NCBI GenBank assembly: GCA_032207245.1
Contig: CM063508.1
Span: 89,383,890-89,447,889 of the forward strand
DNA: 64,000 bases
Direction of reading: 5' to 3'
DNA from: Pardosa pseudoannulata
Lineage: Eukaryota; Arthropoda; Arachnida; Araneae; Lycosidae
In this document: positions 23,751 to 39,654 of the stretch, piece by piece
Layout of the letters: each line of letters begins with the position of its first letter
How positions within the stretch are numbered: the first letter of the stretch is position 1
The notes under the pieces: model-generated
What the model was told of the DNA's origin: nothing
Database searches by the model: none
The model's input: the letters and a program-made list of their open reading frames with translations, nothing else
Program-made: the position numbers and the translations under genes

Positions 23751-25600
23751 AAATTATTTTAAAATACTATTATGATTACGTTGGTATTTATCTTAAAATA
23801 TCATTACATGCATTCGTAAAAAGTTTTGAAATGCTTAAGTCTTTTATGCATACATTTATATTTGCCCTGGAAATTCTGGGCTAAAAATTTCTTTAAACAA
23901 AATCAAACACGTATAAATTTTTTTTAATAAAAATTATACATTTTAAAGAGTTACAATTATCCCGTAAATATTTTATAAGTTATCCACAGAGTATAAGAGT
24001 CAATATTACAGATTTTCTTGAAGATTTGGCTTGAATGTTAAGGCTTGGGTATGTTTGTATTATTTTCTCATAAGAAGTGAAAGTGGTTGCCTACATAATG
24101 CTTCTACAGTAAAATGCTATGTTCGCTTGTCACTAGCAAGCTTAGAATGACCACCAAGCGGTCCAAACATATAATATTATTTTTATAATTCTTATTCTTA
24201 TTCCTTATTTCTTATTCACGATTCTATTCGGATTTTGTAATTTATTTGGTATTGAAATGTTGTTAGCGTTCTAATGTTAACATTCTAATGTTATTTCGTA
24301 CGAGAGATAAAAGAACAATTTTAAAGATGTTTCTAAATAAATGTTGCATTTTTAAATTTTGAATTTATTTACAACACTTTTATATAATTTGAAACTACTA
24401 AATTCCAATTCTTAAGTCACTTATTGTGTCCTCAGAGTCAATAAACTTTCTCTTTGTTTTCTTTTAAAATTTTGGTCACACGTAGAAAAGAAAAACTACT
24501 TCTACTACCAGTCAGTCTGCGGTATCCCTAGTCTGAAGCTAGAGATTTCGACATTAGAATAAATGCCAATTTCTGATAATGCGTTACTTTGTAATGATTT
24601 CGGAGAAAAGAGCTAACTACAATACATCCGTAAATTCATTACAGTTAAAAAAGTATTTTAATTAAAGGCAGAACTAAATTCCACCAATATAAAAATTTCT
24701 TCCACAAGTTATTACTATTCAACATTTTAAATGTTTTAATAATTTCTCCAAATAAGGAAAATAAAATAGGAAATGCAAGATAGTTTTAATTAAACTTTTC
24801 TACACATAACATTACAGTGTTTAACTATTAGGTTTTCTAGTTCGTCTTATGTAAAATAGTTCAAATATTGTATATGGAAATAAATATAAATTGTTTGAGA
24901 TAGAAAGAAAGAAAATAAGAGATTTAGAATAGTTCATAATAAATAACCATTAAAATATTTAAGCCGTATTCCATGGAAGAATAAAATTAAAATAAAATTC
25001 ATCCCATATTTTATTTAAAAATTTATAGGTTTATTTTCAGGTGAATGTCTAAGATATTTTGATTAATCTATCACAAACTCAAGTTTTTAAGAAATTTTTT
25101 TAAAGCATATTAGGAGTTCACCTTATTCCATCGTCACATTTATTAAAAAACAGCGAAAAAATGAATAAACAGTTTTGACAATTACGAAGTGAATTCTTAA
25201 AAATTTAAGGAAAAATAAACTATACTAATAAAAAAATAGAATACAGAATAAATGAAAATAAAATTATATAAAGTAAACTTCCTTCTTTTGTGTGTGCGAA
25301 CTGTTTTCTACTGCTAAGTTTAAATAATAAATAGTGGAAAATAATTTTAAAGAAATAGTTAAGTACTTCCATTTTCTTAATTTTGTAAGATACTGGTGTT
25401 AAACCTCTTGCAATTATTATAATGCAAATCTCAAATCTTCAAAGTTTTTCTCATAGCACCTTTCCACATACTGTAACCGGAAGTTGCCTTGATAGTTAAA
25501 TAAAAAAAATAAATGCTAGAGGTTAAAAAGAATACATCAATCCTTCAGATCAATCAACTGCCACTCACTACTTTCAAATATCCAATAAAAAGCTAAACGA
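23751..25600. other. AT-rich non-coding DNA
   Basis: No frame over 60 codons, no terminal repeats, no tandem repeats recognised. Confidence 0.5.
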
Positions 25601-25900
25601 TGTTGAACTACCCTAGATTTTCATAGATTTGAAATGATGCCACATCATGCTTTCCAGTAAATGCTTTGCTCCAACTCTAGTCGCCAAAGCAGTCAAGCTT
25701 CCCAAGATCATGTGGCCTAGGTATCATTCTGACCCTTTCACTTTCAATCCACGGTATGTTTGTTTTCTCGCCACAAACGTCTTGTTGCTAGGCAACTAAC
25801 ATCCAGTGAACTCATAACAAGATGTTTCGGGAAAACTCATCAACAGTTAAAGTTCCCCATAATGGTCAAGAGACGAAAACAGTCTCTCACAGATTGATAC
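25601..25900. promoter_or_regulatory. Lower-AT segment with a perfect RFX X-box
   Basis: GTTGCTAGGCAAC at 25784-25796 is the full palindromic X-box consensus bound by RFX factors, typical of promoters of ciliary genes. The surrounding ~270 bp (CTAGTCGCCAAAGCAGTC, GATCATGTGGCCTAGG) is less AT-rich than the flanks. About 300 bp downstream on the plus strand a 62-codon frame (26095-26283) begins MALFNYWQFIVCLLAVV, signal-peptide-like, but no continuing exon was found. The site alone does not prove a promoter. Confidence 0.3.
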
Positions 25901-26287
25901 AATATTTAACATGAATAAATATTTTGCACTGTATGCCTCAAAAATAAAAATAGAGTGAATTCAATGTATTTTAAAAGTATTTTCTCCAGAAATATTGCTT
26001 TTCCACATAGTCTGGTTGAAGATTTTCGTTTGATAGCTTATCACAATAATAAGGCGATTTCACGCAGTAGGGCAAATCTCAATTTATAACAGTTATGGCT
26101 TTATTTAATTATTGGCAGTTTATTGTTTGTCTATTGGCTGTCGTAAACCTGAAAGTGAATGGGAAGGGCATTATAGTAGTTCGTGTCGTTGCGAAAAACT
26201 GCTCTATAAGTATTCCAATTCCAACTACTTTAGTTTTAAACTTAAAGCTTGTTTATTGTAATAAGTTGCTTATAAATTATTAATAAA

Positions 26288-26968
26288 CTAGCATATATCC
26301 CGCCATATGACGGGAACAGTAAAATTTTTAATTTTCCAGAATTGTAAAGTACCCTATGAGGCAGGTAAAAAAATGGTTTGTTTTTTGGCTGAGAATTATC
26401 TTGCAGCAAAAAATAATCGATGATTAAATTTTAAATTATCACATACGTACCTAATCTATTATTTAAGCCAAATATAAAAGAAAATTAATTACGTAATATC
26501 TAAGTTCAGTGATAAAACGTATGAAAATAATGCAGACGATATTTAAATAATTTAAAATAAGAAATGATTAAATGAGATGGTTAAAGGAATGACGTCATAA
26601 TGATAGAAAAAAATGTTATTTTCATCTATTTATTATACAATAAATTGATAAATTTAATCGCCTGCTCTTAACCGGGGAAAATAGGGCTTGAAATAATCGC
26701 ATTAAACTCTCGAAAAGGGGGGAAGGAGTGGATTTTGAACGTTTTAAATTAGACAGTATTTTTCGCTGTGATCTGAAGCATATTTAAACCAATTTATTTT
26801 AGAATCAGATCGATAGTTAAAGAGAAGATAAACTTTACTCGCTTTTAATTTTGCTAACCCTAACTCATTAAGAATCCAATATGGACGCCTATTTCCATTC
26901 CAGGTCCAACCGCTTCAAAAATTCGTGGACAGACGGACCGATAATTTAGGCTATTATTATATAGGGGA
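26288..26968 (-). mobile_element. Helitron (non-autonomous), copy 3
   Basis: Minus-strand element, 681 bp. 5' end TCCCCTATATAATAATAGCC at 26968; 3' end hairpin TCCCGTCATATGGCGGGA, six bases, then CTAG (26291-26288). Flanking A and T fit the Helitron target. Compared with copies 1 and 2 it lacks about 240 bp around 26400. TGACGTCA is at 26590-26597. The 3' hairpin is best preserved here. Confidence 0.9.
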
Positions 26969-27083
26969 TATTTTTTATAAAAATATGTCACAAATTGTAA
27001 GATACTTATTACACTTTTAAAAAATAGATAAAAACTTACAACAAATAATAAAATTAAATTTAACACAAATCAATCCTGTGTGG

Positions 27084-27256
27084 TTTGGTTTTGGAGCGCT
27101 ACGGTCTACTTGTTGCAACACGAGGGCTAATGAGACCGAGACCTACTGCTTAAAGCCGATTCCGAACGGCTACGAACATCCATGCCATAGTGGGATTCGA
27201 ACCCACGAACTACGGTTTCGAAGGCCAGCACCCTAACCATTCGGCCATCGTTCGGC
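27084..27256 (-). mobile_element. tRNA-derived SINE, full length, with target-site duplication
   Basis: On the minus strand the head reads GCCGAACGATGGCCGAATGG (A box), a CTTCGAAACC anticodon-arm region and GGGTTCGAATCCCAC (B box and T stem), followed by a tRNA-unrelated body (GCCGTTCGGAATCGGC hairpin) and tail GTAGCGCTCCAAAACC. Direct repeats TCAATCCTGTGTGG (27070-27083) and TCAATCGTGTGTGG (27257-27270) flank it, 13/14 identical, proving retroposition of this unit. Confidence 0.93.
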
Positions 27257-27270
27257 TCAATCGTGTGTGG

Positions 27271-29420
27271 AGAATTGGATAAATATTTTGTAAAAATAAA
27301 CACCTGTGAAATATCTTTCAGCACTCTCCTCTCTCTCTCTTTTCTTTTTTTAAAGTAGAGTGTTCTCTCCTGGATTTTATCGTACAATCGTATGTTAGGC
27401 CGCCACTTAAAAAGTATATTCGAAAATAACAGTATCTATGTATTACGCCAAGGAGGGCCAACTCATGACTTGTAGCGGAAATCCACAAAATTTATAATTA
27501 AATGTGATTTATAATTTAATAAATAGTCTAAAAAATTGAGCGATAGAAAAAACAAATTTCTCATTATATGTAAATATATTATATTGTTTTATTGGTTATC
27601 CCTAATATTACTTTTTCGGTACTTGCATTACGTTATACGTGACTTAAATAAAGTTTAAGTAATGGATATAATTCTCAAAGTAATTAAAAAATATAATAAC
27701 TTAAAGCATAATAACCAAAGTAATTAAAAAAACATAATTACCTTAAGTAGTAACCTGTTAACATATAACTTAATTAACTTAAAATACTATTTTCAATGTT
27801 TAAATTCTGAGTTCAATTTTGTAGCACATACAGGGAAAAAATACCTTTTAGATTTTTTAAAGGTGGACTACTCAAAAGCATTCTTGACAGAGATACAAAT
27901 CCCATTATTATAAGGAAAGCTTCATATAAAAAAAAACAAAATAAAACAAAACAAAACAAAAGTCTTAATGCTTCTCATTCCCGTAATGGTATCTCACAAA
28001 TGAAAAAGGCTGAAGCGCCCAATTTTAATTCCAATTTAGAGACACTGAAAGTCTACTCTCATCTAAAAAACTTAGAGACAGAAGGAGAAATTGAGTGAGC
28101 GACTGTAAGAGAGAGAGAGAGAGATGGAGGAAGTTACCCCAAATAATTTTTGGAGTTCACAGGGGAAGGATCTAAAATGTTAATGCAAGTCAAAATCTCG
28201 ATAACTTTTAATTTATGTTTATATATTTAATTTTATGATTAAAGTTTTTTCCTCTATATTTTGTACAAGCGAAAATGAATATAAGTTCGAAATGTATTCT
28301 TATGGTAAGAATGAGCTAGATACATATCACAGTCTGCGGACTGGATGCAATAAGAAGTTTCAATTGTTTCATTATATTACTCGTAAAAGACATTCCATCT
28401 AAGAAGAATTGATCTTTGTTCTGCTAATTCTCCTATTTTGAAATTCTATAGGACATGGGAAAAGACTGAAGTAACTTTAAAAGCTCCGGTTTGTTTACTG
28501 ACTTTTAAGTAGCACTTTGTCTTGCATTATTCCAAGAACTAGTGTGGTTTTTAAATGAACAACTCAAAGATCTCGTTAAAAATAACGTATCGTATGCATT
28601 TCTTAAAGCTCAATAAACATTCTTGAAATGATTTTCCTATATGTGCTTCTGTTGGTTCGTTAGGTTTTATTTAACTCCAGTTGAAAGCGGGAAAGATATA
28701 TTATGGTATTATGGTATTTTGTATGGTATTTTCTAAAATCATTATGGTATTCTAAGCAATAGTAAAATTGACATGGATAACAAATTTTAATACGCACCGA
28801 AGTGGAGTAATGTTCAGAAGTCAAGCATATTTTTTGAGGTTCTCAAAACTAAACAGCCAAGAATTCGGATATTTCTCTTAAAATAATTATAATTATTGCT
28901 ATGCTTACAAAAGTAATCTTTATAATTAGGATACTTCGCTTTTACTAACTTCCTTTTAACGCTCACAAAAATCAGTAGCTACATTTTTGGAAAAATTCTG
29001 TTTAAATTATTTTGTTAAAAATAAAACATTTTAAACTGAGCTTACACAAAATCTATATTTGCAATTTGGATATTTCTTTTTAAATCAACATAGATAAAAA
29101 TATTAAAAAGTAATGCCAATTTAAAAAAAATAACGTTCAACGCATGTATATAGCAATATAACTACAGCTATGAAAATGTATATAATTTTGTTCTTTAAAG
29201 ACTATTTATATGGTTTTCTTAATAATGGTTATAAAAATATCACTCTAAAATAGTTTGATTGCATAATGATATGCCATAGTGAGAACATAACTGGAAACTA
29301 TACATCAAATTTTACAGTAACATATTTTAAACATTTCTGCCGATTTGTAAATAAAAATATTTAAACCTTCTTTTACACTGATGATACGAAAATCAAGAAA
29401 TAAATTTTCTGTAAAATTTT
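27271..29420. other. AT-rich non-coding DNA with small simple repeats
   Basis: (CT)n near 27327-27344, (AAAAC)n near 27935-27962, (GA)n near 28107-28123 and a TATGGTATT-type cluster at 28700-28755. No gene recognised. Confidence 0.55.
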
Positions 29421-29630
29421 ATGCTTAAGATGACATTATAGACTGTGTATAAAAATCAATTTATTCAAATAATTAATAATCTATAATAATAAATATAAAA
29501 TTAATATAAAATTAATAATATAAAATATTATGCTTAAGATGGCATTACAGACTATGTATAAAAATCAATTTATTCAAATAATTAATAATTTATAATAATA
29601 ATTAACATGAATTCTCAGATTAATAATTAT
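29421..29630. repeat. 109-bp direct duplication
   Basis: ATGCTTAAGATGACATTATA followed by GACTGTGTATAAAAATC (29421) recurs at 29530 (ATGCTTAAGATGGCATTACA) with the same downstream TTTATTCAAATAATTAATAA. AT-rich, no coding. Confidence 0.8.
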
Positions 29631-29763
29631 ATTAATAATATTATTATATTAAAAATTGAATAATTGTATTAATATTTTAATAATTTATTCAGCATGGCAG
29701 GATTATGTAAAATTCAAAAAGTGGGAATTGCAAAATAAATAAAACAGATAGTGAATTCAGATT

Positions 29764-30409
29764 AGTGTTTTCCAACCTGTGGACTAGGGAAACGTGGAAG
29801 TTCTCGCACATAAAAAAATCTATAAATATCTATTTTGTTTATTAGATCTATTGCTAAATAAAAATAATTTTTAGTTATTATTTAGTGATTATTTAAAAAA
29901 ATAAATAAATAAAACTGATACATAGACGTGGCTGCAGGTTTGTTTCTGTGCCCGAACTTCAAAAGCAGTATCAGTGCAACGGTGGTATTCATTGATAAAT
30001 TGTTCAATCGAGGATATGTGAAATATTTAATTATTTCAAATTAGAAATTCATTTGTTTTTTTTTTCGATATATTCACGTGTTGTACGTATTTAAGTTTAA
30101 ATTTGAAACGAGTAGTTGAGAAGTTAAATAACTTAAAAATGATGTTACTTTTTTAACTTTTCGCATACTGCGTTGTCTGTAGACCAATATTAAATACTGA
30201 TTTATTGATAAATTTTCAGAAATATTGAACTGTAAATTAAACTGTATTGAAACTGTAAATTTATAAATAAATTTAAAAATTAATATTAGCAAAGGAACTA
30301 CAAAGTGCAAAATTTTTTGCTTGAGAAGTTAAATAACTTAAAAATGATGTTACTTTTTTTACTTTTCGCATACTGCGTCGGTTTGTAGACCAATGGTTGG
30401 GAAATACTG
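29764..30409. mobile_element. hAT-like element whose right end has been amplified
   Basis: Left end AGTGTTTTCCAACCTGTGG (29764-29782); right end CCAATGGTTGGGAAATACT (30390-30408), whose inverse AGTATTTCCCAACCATTGG matches 15/19. Such AGTGTTTCCCAACC ends are usual for hAT elements (CAGTGxTTCCCAACC). No clear 8-bp target duplication was found. The right-end sequence, with flanking DNA, forms the 212-bp tandem array described separately. Confidence 0.5.
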
Positions 30410-31168
30410 ATTTAGATGATAAATTGCAGAAATATTGAACTGTAAACATAAACTGTATTGAAACTGTAAAATGTTATAAATAGAATTTAAAAATTAATAT
30501 TAGCAAAGGAACTACAAAGTGCAAAATTTTTTGCTTGAGAAGTTAAATAACTTAAAAATGATGTTACTTTTTTAACTTTTCGCATACTGCGTCGGTCTAG
30601 ACCAATGGTGGGAAATACTGATTTAGGTGATAAATTTGCAGAAATATTGAACTGTAAATTACTGTATTGAAACTGTAAAATGTTATAAATAGAATTTAAA
30701 AATTAATATTAGCAAAGGAACTACAAAGTGCAAATTTTTGCTTGAGAAGTTAAATAACTTAAAAATGATGTTACTTTTTTAACTTTTCGCATACTGCGTC
30801 GGTTTGTAGACCAATGGTTGGGAAATACTGATTTAGATGATAAATTGCAGAAATATTGAACTGTAAACATAAACTGTATTGAAACTGTAAAATGTTATAA
30901 ATAGAATTTAAAAATTAATATTAGCAAAGGAACTACAAAGTGCAAAATTTTTGCTTGAGAAGTTAAATAACTTAAAAATGATGTTACTTTTTTTACTTTT
31001 CGCATACTGCGTCGGTTTGTAGACCAATGGTTGGGAAATACTGATTTAGATGATAAATTGCAGAAATATTGAACTGTAAACATAAACTGTATTGAAACTG
31101 TAAAATGTTATAAATAGAATTTAAAAATTAATATTAGCAAAGGAACTACAAAGTGCAAAATTTTTTGC
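30116..31168. repeat. ~212-bp tandem array, 5 copies
   Basis: Units start at TTGAGAAGTTAAATAACTTA: 30116, 30321, 30535, 30742, 30955 (spacings 205, 214, 207, 213), ending at about 31168. Each carries TTCGCATACTGCGTCGGTTT, the CCAATGGTTGGGAAATACT element end (degraded in copy 1, GACCAATATTAAATACTG) and GCAAAGGAACTACAAAGTGC. Copies 3-5 are nearly identical, so spread is recent. Minus-strand frames over the array are repeats of the same peptide and are not genes. Confidence 0.95.

Positions 31169-32611
<1,443 letters not shown>

Positions 32612-32661
<50 letters not shown>
32612..32661. repeat. (CA)n(TA)n microsatellite
   Basis: (AC)5 followed by about 38 bp of TA. Confidence 0.95.
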
Positions 32662-32668
<7 letters not shown>

Positions 32669-33007
32669 AATCCCTTATCTAGATAATTTAATATCAATTT
32701 AATAACTTCTGTTCATAAATTACGTTATTGGGGTTTGAGCATTAATTCTGATTTTTCCCTCCAGACACGCTATAAACTTAATCCAGACTCTTTCTTTAAC
32801 CAATAGTAAACGCGTTTTCTTTAGACATGGGTATTTCTATCACATGATCAAATGTGCTTAGGGATTATTCGTAGTGTTTTTACCCTAGAAATCCCTACTT
32901 AAAATGCGAGTGTGCACGATGTTCTCAAAGTTCTTGCTTGTTGTACTGATGGATGAATTGTCACCAGAAATAAAATGTGTGTTCATTTTTGATGAATTTC
33001 GCCCGTA

Positions 33008-34164
<1,157 letters not shown>

Positions 34165-34440
34165 TATGTCTTTTAAAAAGTTACTATATTTCATAAAATA
34201 TATAAAACTTATTTTAAAACGTTCAATACTGTGAGTTAATATGCATATATTAAAATAATATACGATTTCATAATGTATTTTTAAGTTATGTAAGATGCAT
34301 CATAAGTCTCTTAGAAAATACTAAATTCATTAAATACATAAAACTTATTTTAATATGTCAATATTATCACTTAATATTGACATATTAAAGTGATAAAATA
34401 TTTCAAAATATATTTTTAAGATATGTTAGATGTTTTACTC
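34165..34440. repeat. ~145-bp diverged duplication with an 18-bp perfect hairpin
   Basis: Two copies share CATAAAACTTATTTTAA, GTCAATA/GTTCAATA and ATTTTTAAG(A/T)TATGT. The second contains TTTAATATGTCAATATTA (34349-34366) and its exact inverse (34372-34389) around a 5-nt loop. Confidence 0.75.
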
Positions 34441-34540
34441 TATATGCTCTTTCAATAAGAAAATACTCCTAAAATTTATATAATTTCCCTTATTATCTTT
34501 CTACTCAGGGCCAGTTATGGGTTATTAGCCTGTATGGAAA

Positions 34541-34695
34541 TGTACAATCTACTGTTTTGCACACAAGGGCTGATGAGACCATGACCTACTGCTTAAAGCC
34601 GAATCCGAACGGCTATAAACATCTATGACCAAGGTGGGATTCGACCCGCGGACTGCGGTTCCGAAGAGCAACGTCTACCATTGGGCCCTCGTTCA
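34541..34695 (-). mobile_element. tRNA-derived SINE, moderately diverged
   Basis: TACTGTTTTGCACACAAGGG, GACCTACTGCTTAAAGCCGA and GGTGGGATTCGACCCGCGGA are intact. The A-box end is mutated (CATTGGGCCCTCGTTC). Confidence 0.85.
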
Positions 34696-36638
34696 AAGAA
34701 GATTGTATTTTTCCGCTGTTCATCAATGTAAATTTTAAGAACTTAGCCTATTTATTGCACAGAAGGTTATTATTACGATTGTATGATTGTTGTATATAAA
34801 TGACTAGGGATCAAGAATTAAAAAAAGAATACTTCATACATTTATTTTATTAAACACTATCACACAAAAGTAGCAAAGTACACCTGTAAATTGTGCTCTT
34901 CTATATTTCCTATTTGCCAGATTATCAAAAATGAATGATAATTCTAAACTTTTTCATAATATCTTTACAGTTGCTTACACTATCATATCTATAGCGATAA
35001 AGAGACAATAGAGTTTGACATTAAAATATAAATAACATATTCTAACTCTTATTAAAAATTAATTTGAGCATTTTTAGTTGGTATTTCTGTAAATTTTTAG
35101 GTGCAAATTTCTTAAACTTAATATATTGCAAATTTATTAAGTATAAGAAATATATATTTAGTATAGAAAGTATATAGTATAAGTTTAGTATACTTAGTAT
35201 TAAGTATAGAAATTATATATTTTACTAAATATATAGCAAATCAATCTCTTTTTAAATAACAAAATAGAGGGAGAAGTATTCATTAACCAGTAATTCATGT
35301 GACGACAATTATTCCTAGACGCAGAAAGTCGTAAATAAAAAGAAATAGATTTCCTCCCTAAATGTTTTAAGTAAAATTATCTTTTCCCCAAAAAATTCCT
35401 TTATTTAGCATATTTTAATATTATTTAATTTATCTGCTGCCCTAGAAATATAGCCGTCTGCATGCGTGCACCGCTCTACACATCTGCAAACCCCAGTCCT
35501 GAATCTACTTATTGGGAGAGTTGCAAAACTGTTCAATATTCGTACAACTGAAAAAAAAAGAAAAAGAAAACATATCACATTTTCAAGACTAAGTTAAAAA
35601 AAAGTTTGAGAACCATTAGCAGATATATTTTTATTCGTTCCAGATAATGAAATAATAATGATAAAATTAATATCAACCTGATAGTTAAAAGAAATTTTGT
35701 TATCGTGTAAAATAAAAAAAACAAATTTGGAAAAAAATTTTTTCGTCTATCTTAAATTATCAATATAAGGTTTTTCACAGGTAACCTAGTCTTTAATTTT
35801 TTTTTCATCAGCGATAAGGGTCAACACAACGTAAAGATCAGCACTAACGATTCATTGGAATCTTTTGAAGCAAGAATGGATCTATTCAGAGATCTTATCT
35901 TTAAACTTGTAAGCGCACGCGCCGGTTAATTTGTCACGGCAGTTAATATTTTATTAAAAAATACCTACGAATATCTGAACACTTACAAGTTCTGTTTTCT
36001 GTCCCTGGATGGCTACGTAGAAGGCAAATACAAGAAAACAAACTTGAGAATTTAGGAAAAAGTACCAGTTTCCAGTACAAAATGACTCGGTATGTGTAAT
36101 CATGACGGAGAACGAGCGGCTGAGAGATATTTTTACTAGTCCAAATACAGCAAAGCAGATTCTCTTATAATTCGTGAAATTTGTAATTGAAAAGGTTGAA
36201 ATTAATGAAAGAACCAACTAATGATAAAAACATTTCTATTTACGCTAGTAAAAATAAATTTTTCAAATTGAAATATCTTTTCGCTGGTGGTCGATTAAGT
36301 GCCTTTTACTCAAAATTATCACATGCAAACATTACCAAAAATATCCACTTCATGGTTATTTCAATAATTCTATGCATGGAAAAATTATTTACTATACAAA
36401 AAATTAAAGTAGAAAATGAATGAATAATAGTTAATAGTAAAAAAATGCTAGAAAATAAAAATAAGCTTATTTCAAATATGAAGTCTGTTATAATATTCCT
36501 TGTAATATATGATATACTTATTTATTAACTTAAAAGTTGAAGTCAAATTCATTCGACGGGTGTTCTAGTGTCTTATTTTTAGGTACGTGTGCTGAAAGAT
36601 TAAGATCTAAATTATGGATCTTTTCTCAAGTGGTAGGA
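34696..36638. other. AT-rich non-coding DNA with an hAT-like end
   Basis: A TATATTTAGTATA low-complexity patch at 35150-35230. AAGTTTGAGAACCATTAG (about 35602-35619) is the inverse of the CTAATGGTTCTCAAACTT-type end of hAT elements, partner not found. The minus frame at 36217-35954 (87 codons) has no ATG start or recognised domain. Confidence 0.45.
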
Positions 36639-36790
36639 GCCAAAGGATGGCCGAATGAGTAGAGTGCTGTTCTTCGGTGCCATGAGTTCGTATTTCGTGG
36701 ATTCGAATTCCTTTGCTGGCAGGGATATTCCTAGCCTACGGAATCACCTTTAAGGAGTAGGTCATGGTCTCATTACCCCTCGAGTTGCAA
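36639..36790 (+). mobile_element. tRNA-derived SINE, plus-strand copy, truncated
   Basis: The only copy on the plus strand: head GCCAAAGGATGGCCGAATGA, GCTGTTCTTCGGTGCCATG, B box GTGGATTCGAATTCC, body and CATGGTCTCATTACCCCTCG. It stops before the GTAGACCGTAGCGCTCC tail. Confidence 0.85.
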
Positions 36791-37277
36791 GTCAGTAGTC
36801 AGTCCCTTTCAGTCAGTAATAAATTCTGATTTTTATTGAAAGTTTGAAATTTGAAATGCAATTTTAATGAGCTTATTAAGATGAACTATTAGGTGAACTA
36901 TTAGGATGATGAACTATTATTTTAATGAACTATTAAGTGAATTCAGAGAGCTTATTTTTTACTCTGATTATTTTGATGAATATTTTATTTGCGTTTATGG
37001 AAAGTTTTAGGACATTTTGTGAATCCTAAGGCTCCGTGGAACATAGCTCAAATATCTCTCTTCTAACATAATAACTGTACTTTAATTTGTTCTAAAAAAC
37101 TTAAAATATGACACTAGTCTACAGAATTTTTTTAAAAAAGAAACTTCTAGATTAATCATGGTTATTCACCCGGTTTTATTCTGACACATCTATCCATCTA
37201 CGTACAAGCTGGATCAACAACTCAGCAGCTAAACTAAACTAAACCGAATGTAACGAATTTAGATAAGAGTTTTCGAT
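36791..37277. other. Non-coding DNA
   Basis: Short GATGAACTATTA-type direct repeats at 36880-36935; otherwise nothing. Confidence 0.5.
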
Positions 37278-37549
37278 CATCAACAGCAGAGTTAACACAT
37301 GACGTTGGAGTCACATTCGGAAAAACAGACTTGACATCACGTCTCCAGAATAGCAAACGAAAAAATAAATCTCAAGCTTGAAATATTTATTTTACACGGC
37401 ATCTCTTACATGTCATCAACAGCAGAGTTAATACATGACGTTGGAGCCACATTCGGAAAAACAGACTTGACATCACGTCTCCAGAATAGCAAACGAAAAA
37501 ATAAATCTCAAGTTTGAAATATTTATTTTACACCGTATCTCTTACATGT
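37278..37549. repeat. 136-bp tandem duplication
   Basis: CATCAACAGCAGAGTTAACA starts at 37278 and 37414. The copies are about 95% identical through ACATGACGTTGGAG, CAGACTTGACATCACGTCTC and ATCTCTTACATGTC. The second runs straight into the microsatellite at 37553. Confidence 0.95.
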
Positions 37550-37550
37550 C

Positions 37551-39482
<1,932 letters not shown>

Positions 39483-39654
39483 TTTTGGTTTGGAGCGCTC
39501 CGGTCTACTTTTGTGCAACATGAGGATTAATGAGACTAGGATTTGTTGCTTAAAGCCAATTCCGAACGGCTGCGAACAACCATGCCACAGTGGGATTTGA
39601 ACCCACGAACTCTGTTACGGAAGATTAGTGCTCTAACTATTCGTCCATCATTCT
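39483..39654 (-). mobile_element. tRNA-derived SINE
   Basis: Runs from the tail TTTTGGTTTGGAGCGCTCCG through CCGAACGGCTGCGAACAACC and GGGATTTGAACCCACGAAC to a degraded A box (ATTCGTCCATCATTCTT). No clear target duplication. Confidence 0.88.

Noticed and set aside
26095..26283. 62-codon frame with a signal-peptide-like N-terminus
   Set aside because: Too short, no convincing donor or continuation, and hydrophobic N-termini arise easily in AT-rich DNA. Mentioned only with the X-box.
27182..27256. tRNA gene on the minus strand (A and B boxes, cloverleaf-like)
   Set aside because: It is the head of a SINE: a tRNA-unrelated body follows and 14-bp target duplications flank the whole unit. The same holds for the other copies.
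34349..34389. Perfect 18-bp hairpin as a microRNA precursor
   Set aside because: The stem is too short, purely AT-rich and lies within a diverged duplication; no sign of a typical precursor fold.
35954..36217. 87-codon hydrophobic minus-strand frame
   Set aside because: No ATG start, no splice signals in good positions, no recognised domain.
37278..37549. CRISPR-like or satellite array
   Set aside because: Only two 136-bp copies with no spacers; a simple tandem duplication.
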